A stretch of 64,000 nt of DNA from Plectrocnemia conspersa (GCA_009617715.1 VTFK01000711.1:1-64000), one strand, 5' to 3'; positions 10,546 to 22,919 are shown, counted from the first letter of the stretch. Notes: generated from the sequence alone by a model not told the origin. Made by a program: numbers and translations.

Positions 10546-12065
10546 AAAAAGCAGATTTTTATGGTCAGATCTAGTCACCTTGAAATGTTGAGAGTTTGGT
10601 TCCTTCTATTTATTTGTATTAATATTGATATGATATATTTATTCATATTTCTAGTATTTTTATTGACTTCGAAAAGGTTATGAATCACTGCTTTTAGGTC
10701 TTGTTTAGGTTTTTGAATTAATGTGCTATGAATAAATATTTTGATATATAGTTTTTTAAGCAGATTATGCCAATTAAGTTTTTAGTTTTTAATTATAGGC
10801 TATTAAAAATATTAAAATATGAGTCTTAATTACACTATATAACAATTTTGAAGTTTAATTAATTACAAAATCGATTTTACTGTCGTATCGAGAAAAATGG
10901 TTGATTTTTAAGTTTTACAAAATATTTAATTGTATTCTTGATTAGTTGTAAATATGTTTTAAGCTCTAAATTATATAAATATGATCAATAAATATATTAC
11001 TTATACATATATGTAAAAGAAATAAAAACCTCCTATCTAAGCAATTTTATCTTAAAATGCTTACGAATCCATGATTGTTTTAAGTAATCTGCTGAATTTA
11101 TAGAAGTGCAACCGGGTCAAGGAAGCATTAATTTTTAATAATGTTGTACAAATGTAAATGGATTTTCCTTAAAATTTTACAAAAACTTACTGTAACATAA
11201 TTAATACAGTCTTCAGCTGACTCATATACTACCAGTCATTTCTATTAACTAATAAATACGTGTCTTGTTCAGAGTTAAATGCATTAACCTTTTGCATGAC
11301 TAATTTTGTATGCAACATTCGATATGTAATCTGATGCTCTTCTGCTGTTATCTCTGATTCGGATGTATCGTATGGAATTGTGTGCATTTACAATGTATGT
11401 ATGTATATATTCTCAAAGCATGAATACAAACATAAATAAACTGAACTATATAATAGCTTTTAATCATTAGATCAGATAGATTTGAGGTATTAAAAAAATG
11501 TCCTTAAAATATAAAAATAGATAAAAATTGCTTAGCAAATCGACAGTTTATCTTACTACAAATAAATTATGCCATTGTTATACCAATAAAACCACAATTC
11601 CATTAACAATACATAGCGATAAGCTTCGACGTCATTCTTTTTAATTTGGTTAATCAGTTAACATAAGCAAATAGTGTTGATGACTTAAACAAGCCTTACT
11701 GTTTGTCTGCGTAATAAATTAAATATCACTTGATATATGACTTAAAACCTATTAATATATCAATATTTTTAGCAAAAATGTTCATACATTTTCACCCTTC
11801 ATCGTACAAGAACACAACAACTCGTTAAGTATTTAATTGATTCAATTGAAGTCGTATCGTGCTAATTACACGCACGAGCATGGCCGGTCATGGGTTCAGG
11901 TGACCAACGAGTTGAACCAAAGATGTGGTTTTAAGTTATTGTTTTAAATTTGGGGTTAATTCTTGACGATAACATAATTGTCTAGAACAGTTTTTTTTAT
12001 AAAACTCTTTTGATAAAAATCTTCCTATGTCTTCAAATCCCTTGAGGCGGAAATACAAGTAAACG
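10546..12065. other. Intron 1: AT-rich, nothing recognised
   Basis: Low-complexity AT-rich sequence with scattered TATG/TGTA runs. I see no gene, RNA or repeat with recognisable ends. Confidence 0.5.
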
Positions 12066-12260
12066 TCGTATGTACTGAAATTGAAAAAGCTTTAGACATA
12101 GTTTGTCATAAATTATTTGAGCAATTGAAAATTGTTCGCAACCGAAAAATTAAATCCCTCGGGAGTTCCTCAATGGTCCAACCTGAGTCAATTTCAAGTA
12201 GTCTCACTGTCGCTTTTGCGCAGTACGGAAGCCAGTAGTACCAATATGACCGGGCGGGAT
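12066..12260 (+). pseudogene. Decayed non-LTR reverse transcriptase fragment
   Basis: On the plus strand, EIEKALDIVCHKLFEQL (about 12075-12130) matches the catalytic YTDFSKAFD.V.H..LL.KL block of non-LTR reverse transcriptases, with the catalytic Asp context still visible as ALD. After a frameshift and a gap of only a few codons, SGVPQWSNLS (about 12155-12187) matches the SGVPQGSNLGP block. Normally about 40 or more residues lie between these blocks, so there is an internal deletion as well as a frameshift. It is a dead relic in the sense orientation to the host gene. The overlapping minus-strand ORFs at 12106-12548 are shadows. Confidence 0.6.
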
Positions 12261-12924
12261 TTTTCCGTTCGGTTTGGCCCAAACATCTCTTAACCATCAC
12301 AATGTTTGTAATGGGCATGACCCAAAAAAATCAGAACACCTCTGCAAAAAATCTTCCAAAATGATCGACTCAATAGAAATAGGCTGCACAGGTAGTCGCA
12401 TAAGCGCCAGCTCCAGAGGGGCGCCAAAAATTTTGCTAAAATTATTTTTAATTACTTGGAGACCATCAAAAATAAGAGAACACTCAAAATTATTTCCTGG
12501 AGCTAGTGGATGATATTTGAAAATAACTATATAAATTATTTTTGACAATATGGTTCTAAAAACACTATTTTTTTACATTTATAAAAAAGGAATTACACTG
12601 AAATTTAATGGTATATTTTTTATGTTAGCATAGAAAAGGCTTTAAATTTTTTTTTTAGTTCCCCTTGTAGTTGTGCGACTTGATAATAGTTCACTGTAGC
12701 CATATATTTCACTCTCTGCACCTCATCGCGTTTCTAAGCACGCTTTGCTTAGCTATTATTATATTCTTTGTTCTGTGGTTACCATACAGTCGTTTTCGCC
12801 ACTGTTTTTCAGCGTTGATCTACTATTTTTTAGATTTAAAATGCGTTAATTTATTAAATAATTATGTATACAATAAATAACCACACTGTAGTTATTTTAG
12901 TTTACTATAGATAATAGATATTAA
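12261..12924. other. Intron 1: unassigned
   Basis: Contains short ORFs on both strands over 12274-12548 and 12671-12880, with no family resemblance. It may be remains of the retroelement that gave 12066-12260. No feature can be supported. Confidence 0.35.
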
Positions 12925-13440
12925 AAAAAGTTGCAGATAACTCAAATAATGAATTAATTATAATAAAAGTATGGTTAAAATTTAATATTCTTGAACTTAA
13001 TGAAAATAAAACTCAATGTATATTTATTGATGATAAATATATGTTAGATAATAATACAAAAATAGTTATAGATAAAACTATTATAAAAATAATTGATAAT
13101 ATAAAATATTTAGGAGTAATTGTAGATAAAAAAATAAATTTTGCGGAACGTTATAATTACATATTAAAAAAAAGTATATCAAGTATAAATACAAAAAAAA
13201 ACTATAATTGTATTATATTGCCCCACTTCAATTATTGTGCAACAATATAATGTGTGTCTAATAAATTAGATAAGATAATTTTTCAAAAATGATAAAATAG
13301 GGCAATGAGAGTAGTTTTAAATAAAAATAGAAATAGAGACAATTCAAGGATAGTTAAATTGATCGACTTAAATTGTTAAATTGATATTGTACGGTGTGAA
13401 TTTGTAAAATATTTTTAGGACAATCCGCAAAAATAAAATT
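12925..13440 (+). pseudogene. 3' part of a non-LTR retrotransposon ORF2 (thumb region), degenerate
   Basis: In one plus-strand frame from about 12925 to 13249 the translation carries the post-active-site signature of non-LTR reverse transcriptases: a LNENKTQCIFI block (consensus LN..KT..M.F), KYLGVIVDKKINF (consensus FLG..(I/L)D..L.W) and a LPHFNYCATI block (LPH..Y...). After the TAA at about 13248, shifted frames continue with NRAMRVVLNKNR, matching the usual LQNRA.R.I. block. The YADD-containing part is missing, so the copy is 5' truncated. It carries stops and frameshifts. The layout is similar to, but not the same family as, the near-complete element at 29.9-34.3 kb. Confidence 0.75.
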
Positions 13441-15654
13441 GTAACAGGTTTCCTCAATCCTTCGTGCAATTAGAAATAAATTATAATATTAAAGTCTTTT
13501 TATATATTCCGTTTATGTTTATATTAGGTTTTATATGTATATACTCCACAGTACTCCCTCACTATCAATTTAGAATTGCTAAATTATACTAGAAAGCGAT
13601 ACGTGGAATTCCTGCAAGCTTCCCTAACACGTCAGGGTCATAAATCTACTCATCCATTTCTATAATATCATAATGTGATGTCTTGTAATAGTGGTTGTCA
13701 ATCGTATAATATATTTTAAAAAAATATTTCTGAAATTTGTTTTTGTGTGAACTTCTATTTATATTTGGTTAATACAAATAAGTACCCTAAAAGTATCGAA
13801 AAATATTATATCATTATTTTACAAAAAAAAAAAAATACAAAACTACGAGCGAGCACCCGCGTCCTAGCGGCATTCATGTCGTCGTTCGTAAGCGGACACC
13901 GGCGTCATCGCAGCATTCAAACTTATTAACATGACATAAAATCATTAATATTGTTACGAGACAGCTGTGACACGGATGCAGATCGATATTATCAGTGTCC
14001 TGACGGACCGTGTGATAAAAAATTATGTATAATCATGCCTCTCATAATAAAACGCTCCCCAATTTATAAAGTTATGTTAATTAAAATGGATAATTATTTA
14101 TTTATTAATTTTATTATTTTATCGTTATTAATTTTATCGTTCCAAAGAAATAATATTTGTTACATATAATCCCAAGACCACTTATCTATTAGATCGGTTT
14201 CATTTTTCTGGAATACTTTTACTGGAAATTGTGAGATCATAAGGTACCTACATTTTTATTATGTTGCCGAATATATAAAGAGCGTACAATATCCATAGAC
14301 CACATGTTTTACAAAACGCTTCGCTTCGAATTGGAGAACATAGAAATGTGATCCAGAACGTACCCAAAACAAACTAGGCATGTTCTAAAAATAGACAACA
14401 TTTAATTTAACCGTGTGGTTCAGAAATGTTTTATATACAACATACAAATTGTATCCGATCGCGGTTTTTATTTCATACGCCGGTTAACTCATAACGGGCG
14501 CGTTACTGTTTTTTTTTTTTATTAATTCCACCTATCCTTACCATTGAAATCATAAATTAGACGCCAATCGGTCACGGTCGTGTATATAGCCATGTTGCCG
14601 GTGTTACCAGTTGAATAGGAAAATAAACATTCATAATGCATAAACACACGCTGCTATTGTGCTTTATCTTTTTAGCGATAAAGGGCAAACGAATACAAGG
14701 CGTAAATCAGTGATAAGGATATATTGCATTTTTATGCTATACGGTTCTCTCTCTCTTGTTACTTACTAGAATATCTAAAATAAATCCATTATTAGCAAGA
14801 ACTTAATCGGGTGGTAGAGCATCAGAAACTGCTTGTAAACAAAACAAAGATTTTGGTGTAGATACTGACGTGTGGCGAAGAGTAGATAAGTTGTGATAAC
14901 AAAAGGTGGTCTATACAATGGATTGACAAAAATAAAGTATTGAAGCATTTTAAATAGCTCTGACCTTCTAGTCAGAGGTATTTATTTTGTTAAGACAATT
15001 TTTGGATGTGCAACAATTGAGACTTGTTGATCGTGCAGGTATCTCTGAAGTGGTTTCGCTCTGGATTCCGTACGTCGAGCTGGACCAGTGGATGCGAAGA
15101 GAGAAGCGGCGGCGTTTACGATCTTCGATGGTCTGAAGTTTAGCCTCCTTTTGCTCGTAGTCCAAGTTGAAAGAATCTTGAAGATCTAATGCATTGCACT
15201 CCGACGTGAATGTTCAAATGTGCAAGTGTCATAGAAAATCGTCTTCAGACGAACGGCCTGAAGTAAAGTTAATTCTGTTTGCCCGCGTTCCAGTATTTAT
15301 ATTGACGACCACAGTAGATTTCATTTTCCGCTGGGACGACCAATTAAAGTTCTTTTAATTAAATTTCCGTTGGCCGCTAAGGCAATTAAGAAATGGTTGT
15401 TTTGAGTATAAACACAAAAGCACGGGTTATTTATTCTCAAAGCGATGGATATTAGGAGACGTTAAGAGTTGCACACGGTGTTCCATTTTAACAAAGAAGC
15501 CCATTTTTTATGATGTCATAAGTAAATCATTTAATTGTGAAAAGAGTATTTCAGACTTCGTAGAGAGCGGTTGCTTCCTTGGTCTACTGAGTCTCAGTCG
15601 ATGCTTAGCGTAGTTCCTCTTATTGCGAGTTAGGATGAACAATAACGTGTCTCA
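13441..15654. other. Intron 1: unassigned, with two GC-richer patches
   Basis: A short run at 13850-13920 and a patch at about 14970-15340 are GC-richer. At 13978-14012 the motif CGATATTATCAGTGTCC, followed by GACGGACCGT, recurs near 54405-54435 and 63894-63925 and marks a dispersed repeat end. The minus-strand ORF 14968-15165 is basic and unrecognised. A tRNA-like box A string at about 14813 has no box B and was not called. Confidence 0.4.
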
Positions 15655-15935
15655 ATTATATTAAGAGAGTAGTCTGTTAGGTCTTGGCTGGTAAATCAGA
15701 GGCTGCGGGTTCGAGCCACGGCAGCAAACTCGAATTTTTATTTATTTAAATGCGCTATTAATTAAATATACATATATTGAATATGAATATACATAAAAAA
15801 ATATAATTAAATATATAGATATGGGTTAATTATATTTAATACTTACTTGTAGGTATTAATTATGACTTACCCAGTTATTACAGTTGTACTCTGTTGTAAC
15901 GCATTAGGCTTACGCCTGTCAGGTTATAACGAAAT
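15655..15935 (+). mobile_element. tRNA-derived SINE, copy 1 (degenerate head, good tail)
   Basis: A box B-like promoter element GCTGCGGGTTCGAGCCACG lies at about 15701-15719, with a degenerate head upstream. The shared SINE body follows (CTCGAATTTTTATTTAT, AAATGCGCTATTA). The tail has ACTTACTTGTAGGTATT, GACTTACCCAGTTATTACAG and GTTGTAACGCATTAGG, then TTACGCCTGTCAGG. These blocks recur in the copies at 40197-40475, 53990-54095 and 54675-54775, which identifies a family transcribed by RNA polymerase III and mobilised by a LINE. Confidence 0.75.
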
Positions 15936-18189
15936 TAAAAAATGGGGTATCTGATGGAAGTTCCATATATGCGTTTATATACACTCTTTGAAATATGGAA
16001 GGTTCTAGCATTTTTAAATTTTCGAAATGCGAAACTAATAATTATAGTCTGATACCTTTCTTATAATAATGTGTTAGCCGTAAGTTGGCCGTAATTTAAA
16101 TAGCTAGAGATTCGGCAACGTTATCATGGTGCACTCTTAATCTCAGGTCACACATTCCACTGTTTTTTTCGGTACTTTTATTTCAATACATGAGCAGAGC
16201 ATAATAGCTTAACACAATAAAAAACAAATTCGTATTAAAAAAAAAAACATAAAAGATCACAGAAACAATTACATTAAATAATATGCAATAGTAGATAGAA
16301 CACAATGCGTCCATCAACTGCGAGTACCTGGATGAAAACAATAAAATAAAGCGGTTTTTTGCTTTAATGAAAACCATATAATAAAGCATTTTGACTTTGC
16401 CGTTGTTTAGGTATCTAAATTTTCGATCATCATCTGTGTCGGCATAACAAATAAATTTGTTTTGTAAGTAGCTTTTAACACCTTTGACGCATGGTATCGA
16501 TTGTACTTATATTGTGCAATACAGTCGCTAATTAGTTAAGGAACTTTATAATGAAATTATTACATTATAGTGTAATTGCTATATCGTTTTGGTAAAACTA
16601 AAGTAAAGCAGTATTTTAAATCAATACTAACAGTAAATCTCATGTTTGTCTTTACTTAATTGTTTACATTGAAGTTCTCATATGCAATATGCTATACATA
16701 TTATATCAATGTATGTATAATACATATAATACACACATGTCTAAGTGTAGAAGAGTTTTTTGCTATTTACAGTATCGCTGACTTGAAAAATAACATATAT
16801 AGATACATACATATATTTTGTGAAAACTTAGCTAAAAACCAGATGTACATTACCATATTGTATAAATAGTATTTGCGCTGAAATGACAATAACATGACAC
16901 TGAAGTCACTTTTTCATTGTTATTTAAATTACGGTGACGCTTAACGGAATGAGAAAGACACAATGACTTATTTCATTAAATCGTCAGCTTAGTTATATAC
17001 CAGTTGTATTTTTTCATTACAATTAGATTCTCTCATTAATTAAATTCGGAAATGTTTTAGCTTTTTCTATGTAGATTTTTATCAAATATCGAAGATATAA
17101 AAGCAAACAAACATAATCTGTAAAACGTGATTTTAACTATATATAAATGTGTAATTAACGTTTTAACGCAGTTTAATACAACTACCGTGTAAATGTCAAC
17201 AACCAGCTAGATGTTAATTAAAAAGGAATGAATGTAGCAATTAATAATTTCACCATCTACTTTTTTTTTAATAGCAGCTATTTTGAAATATGTTACAAAA
17301 CATATTTTTATTTGGTCATGTCGACAAAAAGTGCAAAAAAAATTTTTTTTATGTATTAAAAATATACATATTTTTATTTTATATATAAAAAACTTTTAAT
17401 GAATAAATAATATTTATGCATGTGAATCATTTTATAGTTGATAATTAAAGTTCTATTTATATAAAAAAGAACATGAATAATGATAAAACATACAAGTACA
17501 TATTCATTACAATACTGTTTTTTTTTATTTTGTATTTCTAAAACATTAAGCCATTAACTCTTATTTTATTAAACTGGCGAACAAATTCTTGCATTCTTAA
17601 TTTTTAATTAACTGGTTGTTTGAGGAAGTCTGTTTATAGTTAATTTAAGAGTATTAATCGAAATTCCCTGTCTTTTTTTTAGATAAGCCGCTCTCACTAC
17701 CTGCTCCGTGTGCAGCTGTGAATTTATGATTTCATCCACTTTTTATTTTAAAAACTAAATCATTTGTAAATATTTGTAAAAAATGAACTTTTAACAAAAA
17801 TATGTTATATCATTATTTGCTGAATAATTCTAAAAAAATCAATAGACATAACTCTTTGCGATTTTTACTGTCTGAAAAGAATGCATCTGATAAACAAATA
17901 TGTTTTGAAATGATTGATGACAAAATGACAAAAATTTGTCTAGGAAATCTATGAGGAAATTACAGGTGACTAGATGCTATACATATATAGAGAAATGTAG
18001 ATGCCGCTATCATGCGGTAAAGTTAAAGTCTTTGCTGGCATATCTAGTTTATTATTTTCTGTGATTTCGTGGAGCAGCTGGTGTGATCACCCTTTATAAT
18101 TATTTTAACCTTAAATTCTTAAGATGATTTTTTAAATTGTTTAGCACATTTTAACTATGATTTTAACATATCTATTTTAAATTTTCCAG
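15936..18189. other. Intron 1, last part: AT-rich, nothing recognised up to the exon 2 acceptor
   Basis: No gene or element with clear ends. A short block at about 17181-17210 (CTACCGTGTAAATGTCAACA then ACCAGCTA) recurs at 36347-36377, so at least one small dispersed repeat is present. A pyrimidine-rich acceptor (TTTTCCAG) ends the intron at 18189. Confidence 0.5.
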
Positions 18190-18296
18190 AGACTGTCCAG
18201 ACGGTCTGGTGACACCTTTGTGCCGAGCGGTGCTAGACAGTTCCATAAAGGCCTGCGTGAACGACCCCAACTGCCTAAAGACGACCGGAGAACCGA
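18190..18296 (+). CDS. PPM1F: PP2C phosphatase (PPM1E/PPM1F-like), coding exon 2
   Basis: 107-bp exon between a TTTTCCAG acceptor and a CCGA|GTGAGT donor. The first base completes the Lys codon from exon 1; 35 codons follow (DCPDGLVTPLCRAVL...TTGEP) and one base carries over to exon 3. The region belongs to the helical N-terminal part before the phosphatase fold and includes four cysteines. The donor is a consensus site, and the frame is open through the splice into sequence with the same elevated GC; the ORF at 18209-18493 extends past the donor but changes to pyrimidine-rich, non-conserved sequence. Phase agreement on both sides is the main evidence. No catalytic motif falls in this exon. 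Confidence 0.8.
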
Positions 18297-19709
18297 GTGA
18301 GTCACTTTTCCCAGCAATTTCCACGAATTTTCTCCAACCATCCCTACGCGTTTCAGCTTTTCGGCAGTTTGTATGCACACCCCGTTACGAATGTTTCCCT
18401 ACAAAAACTTTCCGGATCGATGTCGCTCTTCCTCTCCCTCCCTTTCCGGTTTGTCCTAAATTTTCCACCACTTTCCCTCTGCGCTTTTCGTGATCAATGA
18501 CCCGAAAATGTCCCATCATATGATATGATCTTCGATTGAGACGTCGGAAAATTTAACGTTTATCGGATGAGACATGTTTTGGAGAGCTCATGCATTATTT
18601 ATGAGAAGCTCAAATCTGGGTTGGGCGTGGTGGTATAATTAAAAAAGTTTGAGTGTATAATTTGTACTAAAATTGAACGGCGTCCTGACTGAGCGTGACT
18701 CTTCAAATATTAAAGCGTATTAAAATTTTCCGCCGCGGATTTACGTTTCAGTATGTGGGGTGAATAAAAAAGTATCGCCACGTTTATATTTTTATCTGAT
18801 CGATCAAATTTATGAGCTTTCAAATTTCATTAAAGCATTTAATATTCCAATACATAAATTAGAAAATATATATTTTAGAATTTTCAATAAAAATATATGC
18901 AATGTTATTGTAAAAAAATGAATTATGCAATGACTGAAAAATTAAATTTTAATTCAGAAATAAATGTATTACTGTGACTTTTTGACTCGCCTCATTTACG
19001 CGCATGTACTATAAATGAGTTTTATCTATTTCAATTTTTTGTGACTCCTTTTATCTCTGCGATGCATTTGGAAACGCTCATTATTATGCGCATCTACACA
19101 CACAAACATTTATAAATAATTCACTGCGACGGAAGCTAACGGGTTAAAATCCGGAAGTTCTATGTTTAATTAACGCTCCTGCATTGTACGCTGCATAAAT
19201 GAAAAGTTTAATTTAACCAGCACTTGCGTGTTACACCCACTTGCATTTTATTACTATTATACAGCTAATGTTCTTTTAATTGAACCCACATTTTTAATCA
19301 TCGTTGTAAGAATTTGTGTAGGGCTTAATGAAATTCGATTCTCAGAATAGAGGATATTTCTATGTTTATTATATTAGCAGGATAGTTTAAAATATTTCTA
19401 GAAGATCAGGAGACATTACTTTCGACGCCAACACTTGACGATGGATTACACAGTGATTGGTTAAAAAATCAACATTTGCAACTGCTTGAATCTTTGAGTT
19501 TACTTCAGAATGTACTCCTGTCATTGCTGGGGCATCGTTTCTGAAAAGATCAATAACCGCTTCCAACCCAAACCGTGTTTTAAAAAATATTCGTTTATGA
19601 GTAGAAATATTTCTGAGCTGGTTGCACTATTTGGTAAATTCCAAAAATTTAAAATTTCATCATATATGTATGTATTTATTTGACAAACCCAATCAACACA
19701 GAATCATTA
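18297..19709. other. Intron 2, first part: unassigned
   Basis: Moderate GC for about 250 bp after the exon, then AT-rich. Short ORFs here are read-through of the exon or shadows. No element ends are recognised before the TTA-flanked element. Confidence 0.5.
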
Positions 19710-20655
19710 TGCCTGCACTACACTCTCTGGAAGTTGTCCGAACCGAAGTTACAACTGAAGTCGGCCGAGACGGCGGCCGTGAGTGACGTCCGGACGGCGG
19801 CTTCTGTTACGTACAGCTAGCATATTTGCGCGCGATCGAAAAATGTGCCAGATAATCGCAATTTTTTAAACTGTCATATTATTAAAACTATGCTACTGAT
19901 AATTATAAAAGTTTGTGTGGGCACTCACCAATACAATATCAGTGAAAACTTTTCGGTCGTAAATATTAAATTTACGCAAAATCTTTGTCGGCTTTTGCAA
20001 AATGCCATAAGACATAAAAATGATACTTCAGAATACGAACACCACATCTGTGACTATCCTAGAATTTGTCGCCATCGATTCTAAATAAGAATTCGTTATG
20101 GTGTGACATTTATATAAGCCGACCTAGAAAAATACTATAAAATAATAACGATATCTGTTAGAAGAATATACTATCAAAAATATTATTGATCCCTTTTGGT
20201 GCCCTAAAATATTCAAAGATGTCAGTAAGAGTCTGTTGAAGTCCCCGATAAGCATGTGGTATTATAACTTGACCACGATGTAGCGCTCGACACTCGTGTT
20301 GACCATAGGACGCCTACGCGCATACTGAAATTGAACCGAGCTACTCGTTCTATCTCAGTTTGCGAAAAACCATATCATTATCTCTCTCACTGTCGTCACT
20401 TAACACGCGAGAGAGCGAAAGGGGAAGTATCTCACCGCTCGCGCTCGAAAGAGCAGCTCCGACTTCGGTCCTTTTGCCGACAATGTTCGGAAGCGCTCGA
20501 AGCTGGCCAAGTCGACTGAATTACCCCCACTTTACCTCCTGTTCTCGGTAACCTCGGATTTTAGAGCGGGCAGAACCGAACTCGACTGAAGTAACCGACT
20601 ATATTCTCCGTCCTTGGCCAACCTTGGCCAACTTCCAGAGAGTGTAGTGCAGGCA
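19710..20655 (+). mobile_element. TTA-flanked inverted-repeat DNA element, copy 1 (946 bp)
   Basis: The termini are inverted: TGCCTGCACTACACTCTCTG then GAAGTTG at the left, and the complement CAACTTC followed by CAGAGAGTGTAGTGCAGGCA at the right. The element is bounded by TTA at 19707-19709 and 20656-20658. Copies at 40674-41490 and 61603-62699 share ends and interior and are also bounded by TTA. A 3-bp TTA duplication is the habit of PIF/Harbinger-type transposons. The interior has no transposase ORF, is locally GC-rich and contains a GCGAGAGAGCGAAAGGGG-like segment shared by the copies. It is non-autonomous. Short ORFs inside it (19845-20084, 20331-20551) are not conserved between copies in a coding manner. 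Confidence 0.85.
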
Positions 20656-21399
20656 TTAGATATATTAAGTGACTCGTCGATATAAAAATAATATAAATAT
20701 AAAAATAAATATTTCGTACAAATTAAAAAAAATCAGATCTACGTGATATCATAATAACTACTTGTCAACTCCTAACGTGTAATTATGTTAGTCCAGCGTG
20801 CGTGTGTTTTGAATAAAAAGTGGAAGCTCTGACGTTCACTGATATAAATAAAACAACTGGTGATGTTGCACCTGTGGCGGTAATATTCTTTATTTTTAAA
20901 GTAAGGACCAACGGTTTTAGCGTACCTGTTCGAAACTATTGACAACTTTGTTTTATTAACAAATTTTTAATTCTTAGTAAATAAATGGCATTTTTACATT
21001 ATTTTGTAAAACTAAATTGAGGATTATATTAATCATACCAACTAAATAGCGATAACTTTTATTAAAATTGTAATCGGTCAGTTCAATCATTCAAAAAAAA
21101 AAAAATAACCATCTAGCTTATTTGCCATAGAAGCATGTTAGACTAGTGCAGGGCTCGGCAACCTATGACCCGCGGGTCACCAAGTGACCCATTTCAGTTC
21201 TGCAAATATCATTTTTTTAACGTGTTACGATGTCACGACTAGAACACATATATGGTTGTTAGGACCAAAAATATTCACTGACCCGATATTCTTTTTAATA
21301 GTCACATTTTAATTATTTTACCCGCAGCCAAAAATGGTTGCCGAGGCCTGGACTAGTGCATAAATTCGACAAAAGTTGGAATAACAAAGTCCATTTGGT
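20656..21399. other. Intron 2: unassigned AT-rich sequence
   Basis: No gene is seen. A GC-richer sentence at about 21150-21355 (GGCTCGGCAACCTATGACC...) resembles the end of some dispersed repeat, but no second copy was found in the window. Confidence 0.35.
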
Positions 21400-21545
21400 C
21401 TTGTCACCAAACTCAGAGGTCACGGGTTCGAGCCACTGCAGCAGAAGATTTAATTTAAAAACATGTACTATTATTAAAAAACCGGCCCCAGCTACAAATT
21501 TATTATTAATTATATACAGATATAATATTTACTTATCGTTATTTT
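21400..21545 (+). mobile_element. tRNA-derived SINE fragment, copy 2
   Basis: A box B-like GAGGTCACGGGTTCGAGCCA (about 21415-21434) is followed by CTGCAGCAG and an A/T-rich body with the ACTATTATTAAAAAACCGGCC block that is also in the 40197 copy (GCTATTATAAAAAAACTGGCC, quoted here in two parts: GCTATTATAAAAA and AACTGGCC). The left head is unclear and the tail is missing, so this is a fragment. The ORF at 21338-21634 crosses it and is a shadow. Confidence 0.6.
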
Positions 21546-21974
21546 TTTCGTTCGGTTCCGGAATAAATTTCGGTTTTTACGGTTTTTGGTTCAGCTCTAA
21601 GCGATTATTTTTTAAATGTTTTTATTGGCACTAAAAATTAATTTTCTTTCATCTATTTTCAAACATTTTATTTATTCTATTGTTCATAAACAAAATGGAG
21701 TAATTGTTACACAATTTTTTATTTAATTACTCAAAAGTATAATAATTAGGACTATAAGTACTTAATATGTGATAAAAATATAATTTATTCAACGAAACAT
21801 ATGTAAACGAAGCAAATTCGCATATTCATGGTTGAAGTATACAGGATTCTTAAGTTATTTATTCGTAATTAAGAAAGATGAAGGTTCCTCTAAGTATTAA
21901 CATATTTTTCAATGTATTTTCATTTAAATTATTTCGATTGTCTCGCAAAATAAACCTTAAGCCAGAGTACCTTG

Positions 21975-22072
21975 TATCTTGTGTTGCTAGAGTTCCTAAA
22001 ATCACCATTGCCATTTTCAATACTATCTTGTGTTGCTCGAGTTCCTAAAATCACCATTGCCATTTTCTATAA
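21975..22072 (+). repeat. 49-bp tandem duplication
   Basis: Two head-to-tail copies, 21975-22023 and 22024-22072, each TATCTTGTGTTGCT(A/C)GAG followed by TTCCTAAAATCACC and ATTGCCATTTTC. They differ at very few positions, so the duplication is recent. It lies within intron 2. Confidence 0.9.
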
Positions 22073-22452
22073 AGAAGGATATGTATTTTTATTTTTCTCC
22101 CAATATTCTAAAATATGTACATAGTTATAGCTATTCAATATGAATTCAATATCCACATCAAACTACTTGACTATAAAGCATTTTTTCACCAGCACACTTA
22201 CTTGTATATTATTAGGAATATTAAACAAATTAAATTCGTTATATTTAATATGGAAACTCTAATTGCTAGATTATCTAAAACATTGTTCATATAAGTGGAT
22301 GGTTCTAAATCGATCGATTCAAGATGTTTTACTAGACATGTTGTATTGATTAATTCGGTACACTCAATTTTTAATAAATCTGTGATAGTACTTTATCGAT
22401 ACGAGAAATAGTACTTTGGCAAGCTAATAATTACTTTGATTGTATATTCCAG

Positions 22453-22661
22453 GAGTCTACAAATCTATGAGGGTGATGATAAACGTGGTTAACCAAATTC
22501 ACGTGGCTTGCCAAGAACGACTCGACAACGCTTTAGCTGCCTCGCTGCCGGCTCCTCGTTCATTGCCGGTAGTCTCAGTTTGTAACAGTCGGAATGGTGG
22601 AAGAAAAATGGAGGACCGGCACATGATCATCGATAACCTTAACTATCTCTGTGATATTGAG
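22453..22661 (+). CDS. PPM1F: PP2C phosphatase (PPM1E/PPM1F-like), coding exon 3 (RKMEDRH motif)
   Basis: 209-bp exon after a TATATTCCAG acceptor, ending GAG before GTAATA. With the base from exon 2 it encodes about 70 residues. The second half starts the PP2C fold: PVVSVCNSRNGGRKMEDRH. The RKMEDRH segment is the first PP2C motif, with the phosphate-contacting Arg and an acidic residue of the metal centre. This precise form is typical of PPM1E, PPM1F and C. elegans FEM-2, as is the following D-N-L stretch. PP2C enzymes remove phosphate from Ser/Thr using two Mn/Mg ions; PPM1E/F members act on CaMK and PAK kinases. Only family membership is seen here; the substrate is inference. Confidence 0.92.
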
Positions 22662-22730
22662 GTAATATAAATTATATATATTTGTATAAAATATAGAATG
22701 TTACTATGATCTTGTATTTATGGTTTTCAG
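22662..22730 (+). other. Intron 3 (69 bp)
   Basis: Short AT-rich intron between exons 3 and 4: donor GTAATA, acceptor GGTTTTCAG. It contrasts with neighbouring introns of 4-18 kb. It holds nothing else. Confidence 0.9.
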
Positions 22731-22919
22731 AGTGCGGATCCGGCTGGATTTTATGCCGTCTACGACGGTCACTGTGGACCGATGGCTGCCGTTTACGCCA
22801 CTGCTCATCTGCATATGTTATTTGCGAAACACCCATCCTACCTCACAAACCCCCAAGCTGCCTTACGTGACGCCTTTTTAACGACTGATAGTCAGTTCAA
22901 TAGTAATTCGAGACAAGGA
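22731..22919 (+). CDS. PPM1F: PP2C phosphatase (PPM1E/PPM1F-like), coding exon 4 (DGH motif)
   Basis: 189-bp, phase-0 exon with acceptor TTTTCAG and donor GTGAGT. It encodes GFYAVYDGHCGPMAA, then AHLHM, and an ALRDAF..TD..F helix. YAVYDGH is the second PP2C motif; its Asp and Gly bind the catalytic metals. The usual sequence is DGHGG, but here it is DGHCG: the first Gly after His is Cys (codon TGT). The A.(A/V)H.H and P..ALR.AF..TD pattern fits PPM1E/F better than PPM1A or PPM1L. Exon 5 continues directly in frame as GSTAT. The Cys replacement needs one base change from GGT; whether it affects catalysis, is a lineage trait or is a sequence error cannot be told here. Confidence 0.93.

Noticed and set aside
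14808..14880. tRNA-like GGTGGTAGAGCATCAGAAACT
   Set aside because: Looks like a box A, but no box B or cloverleaf follows within 80 bp.
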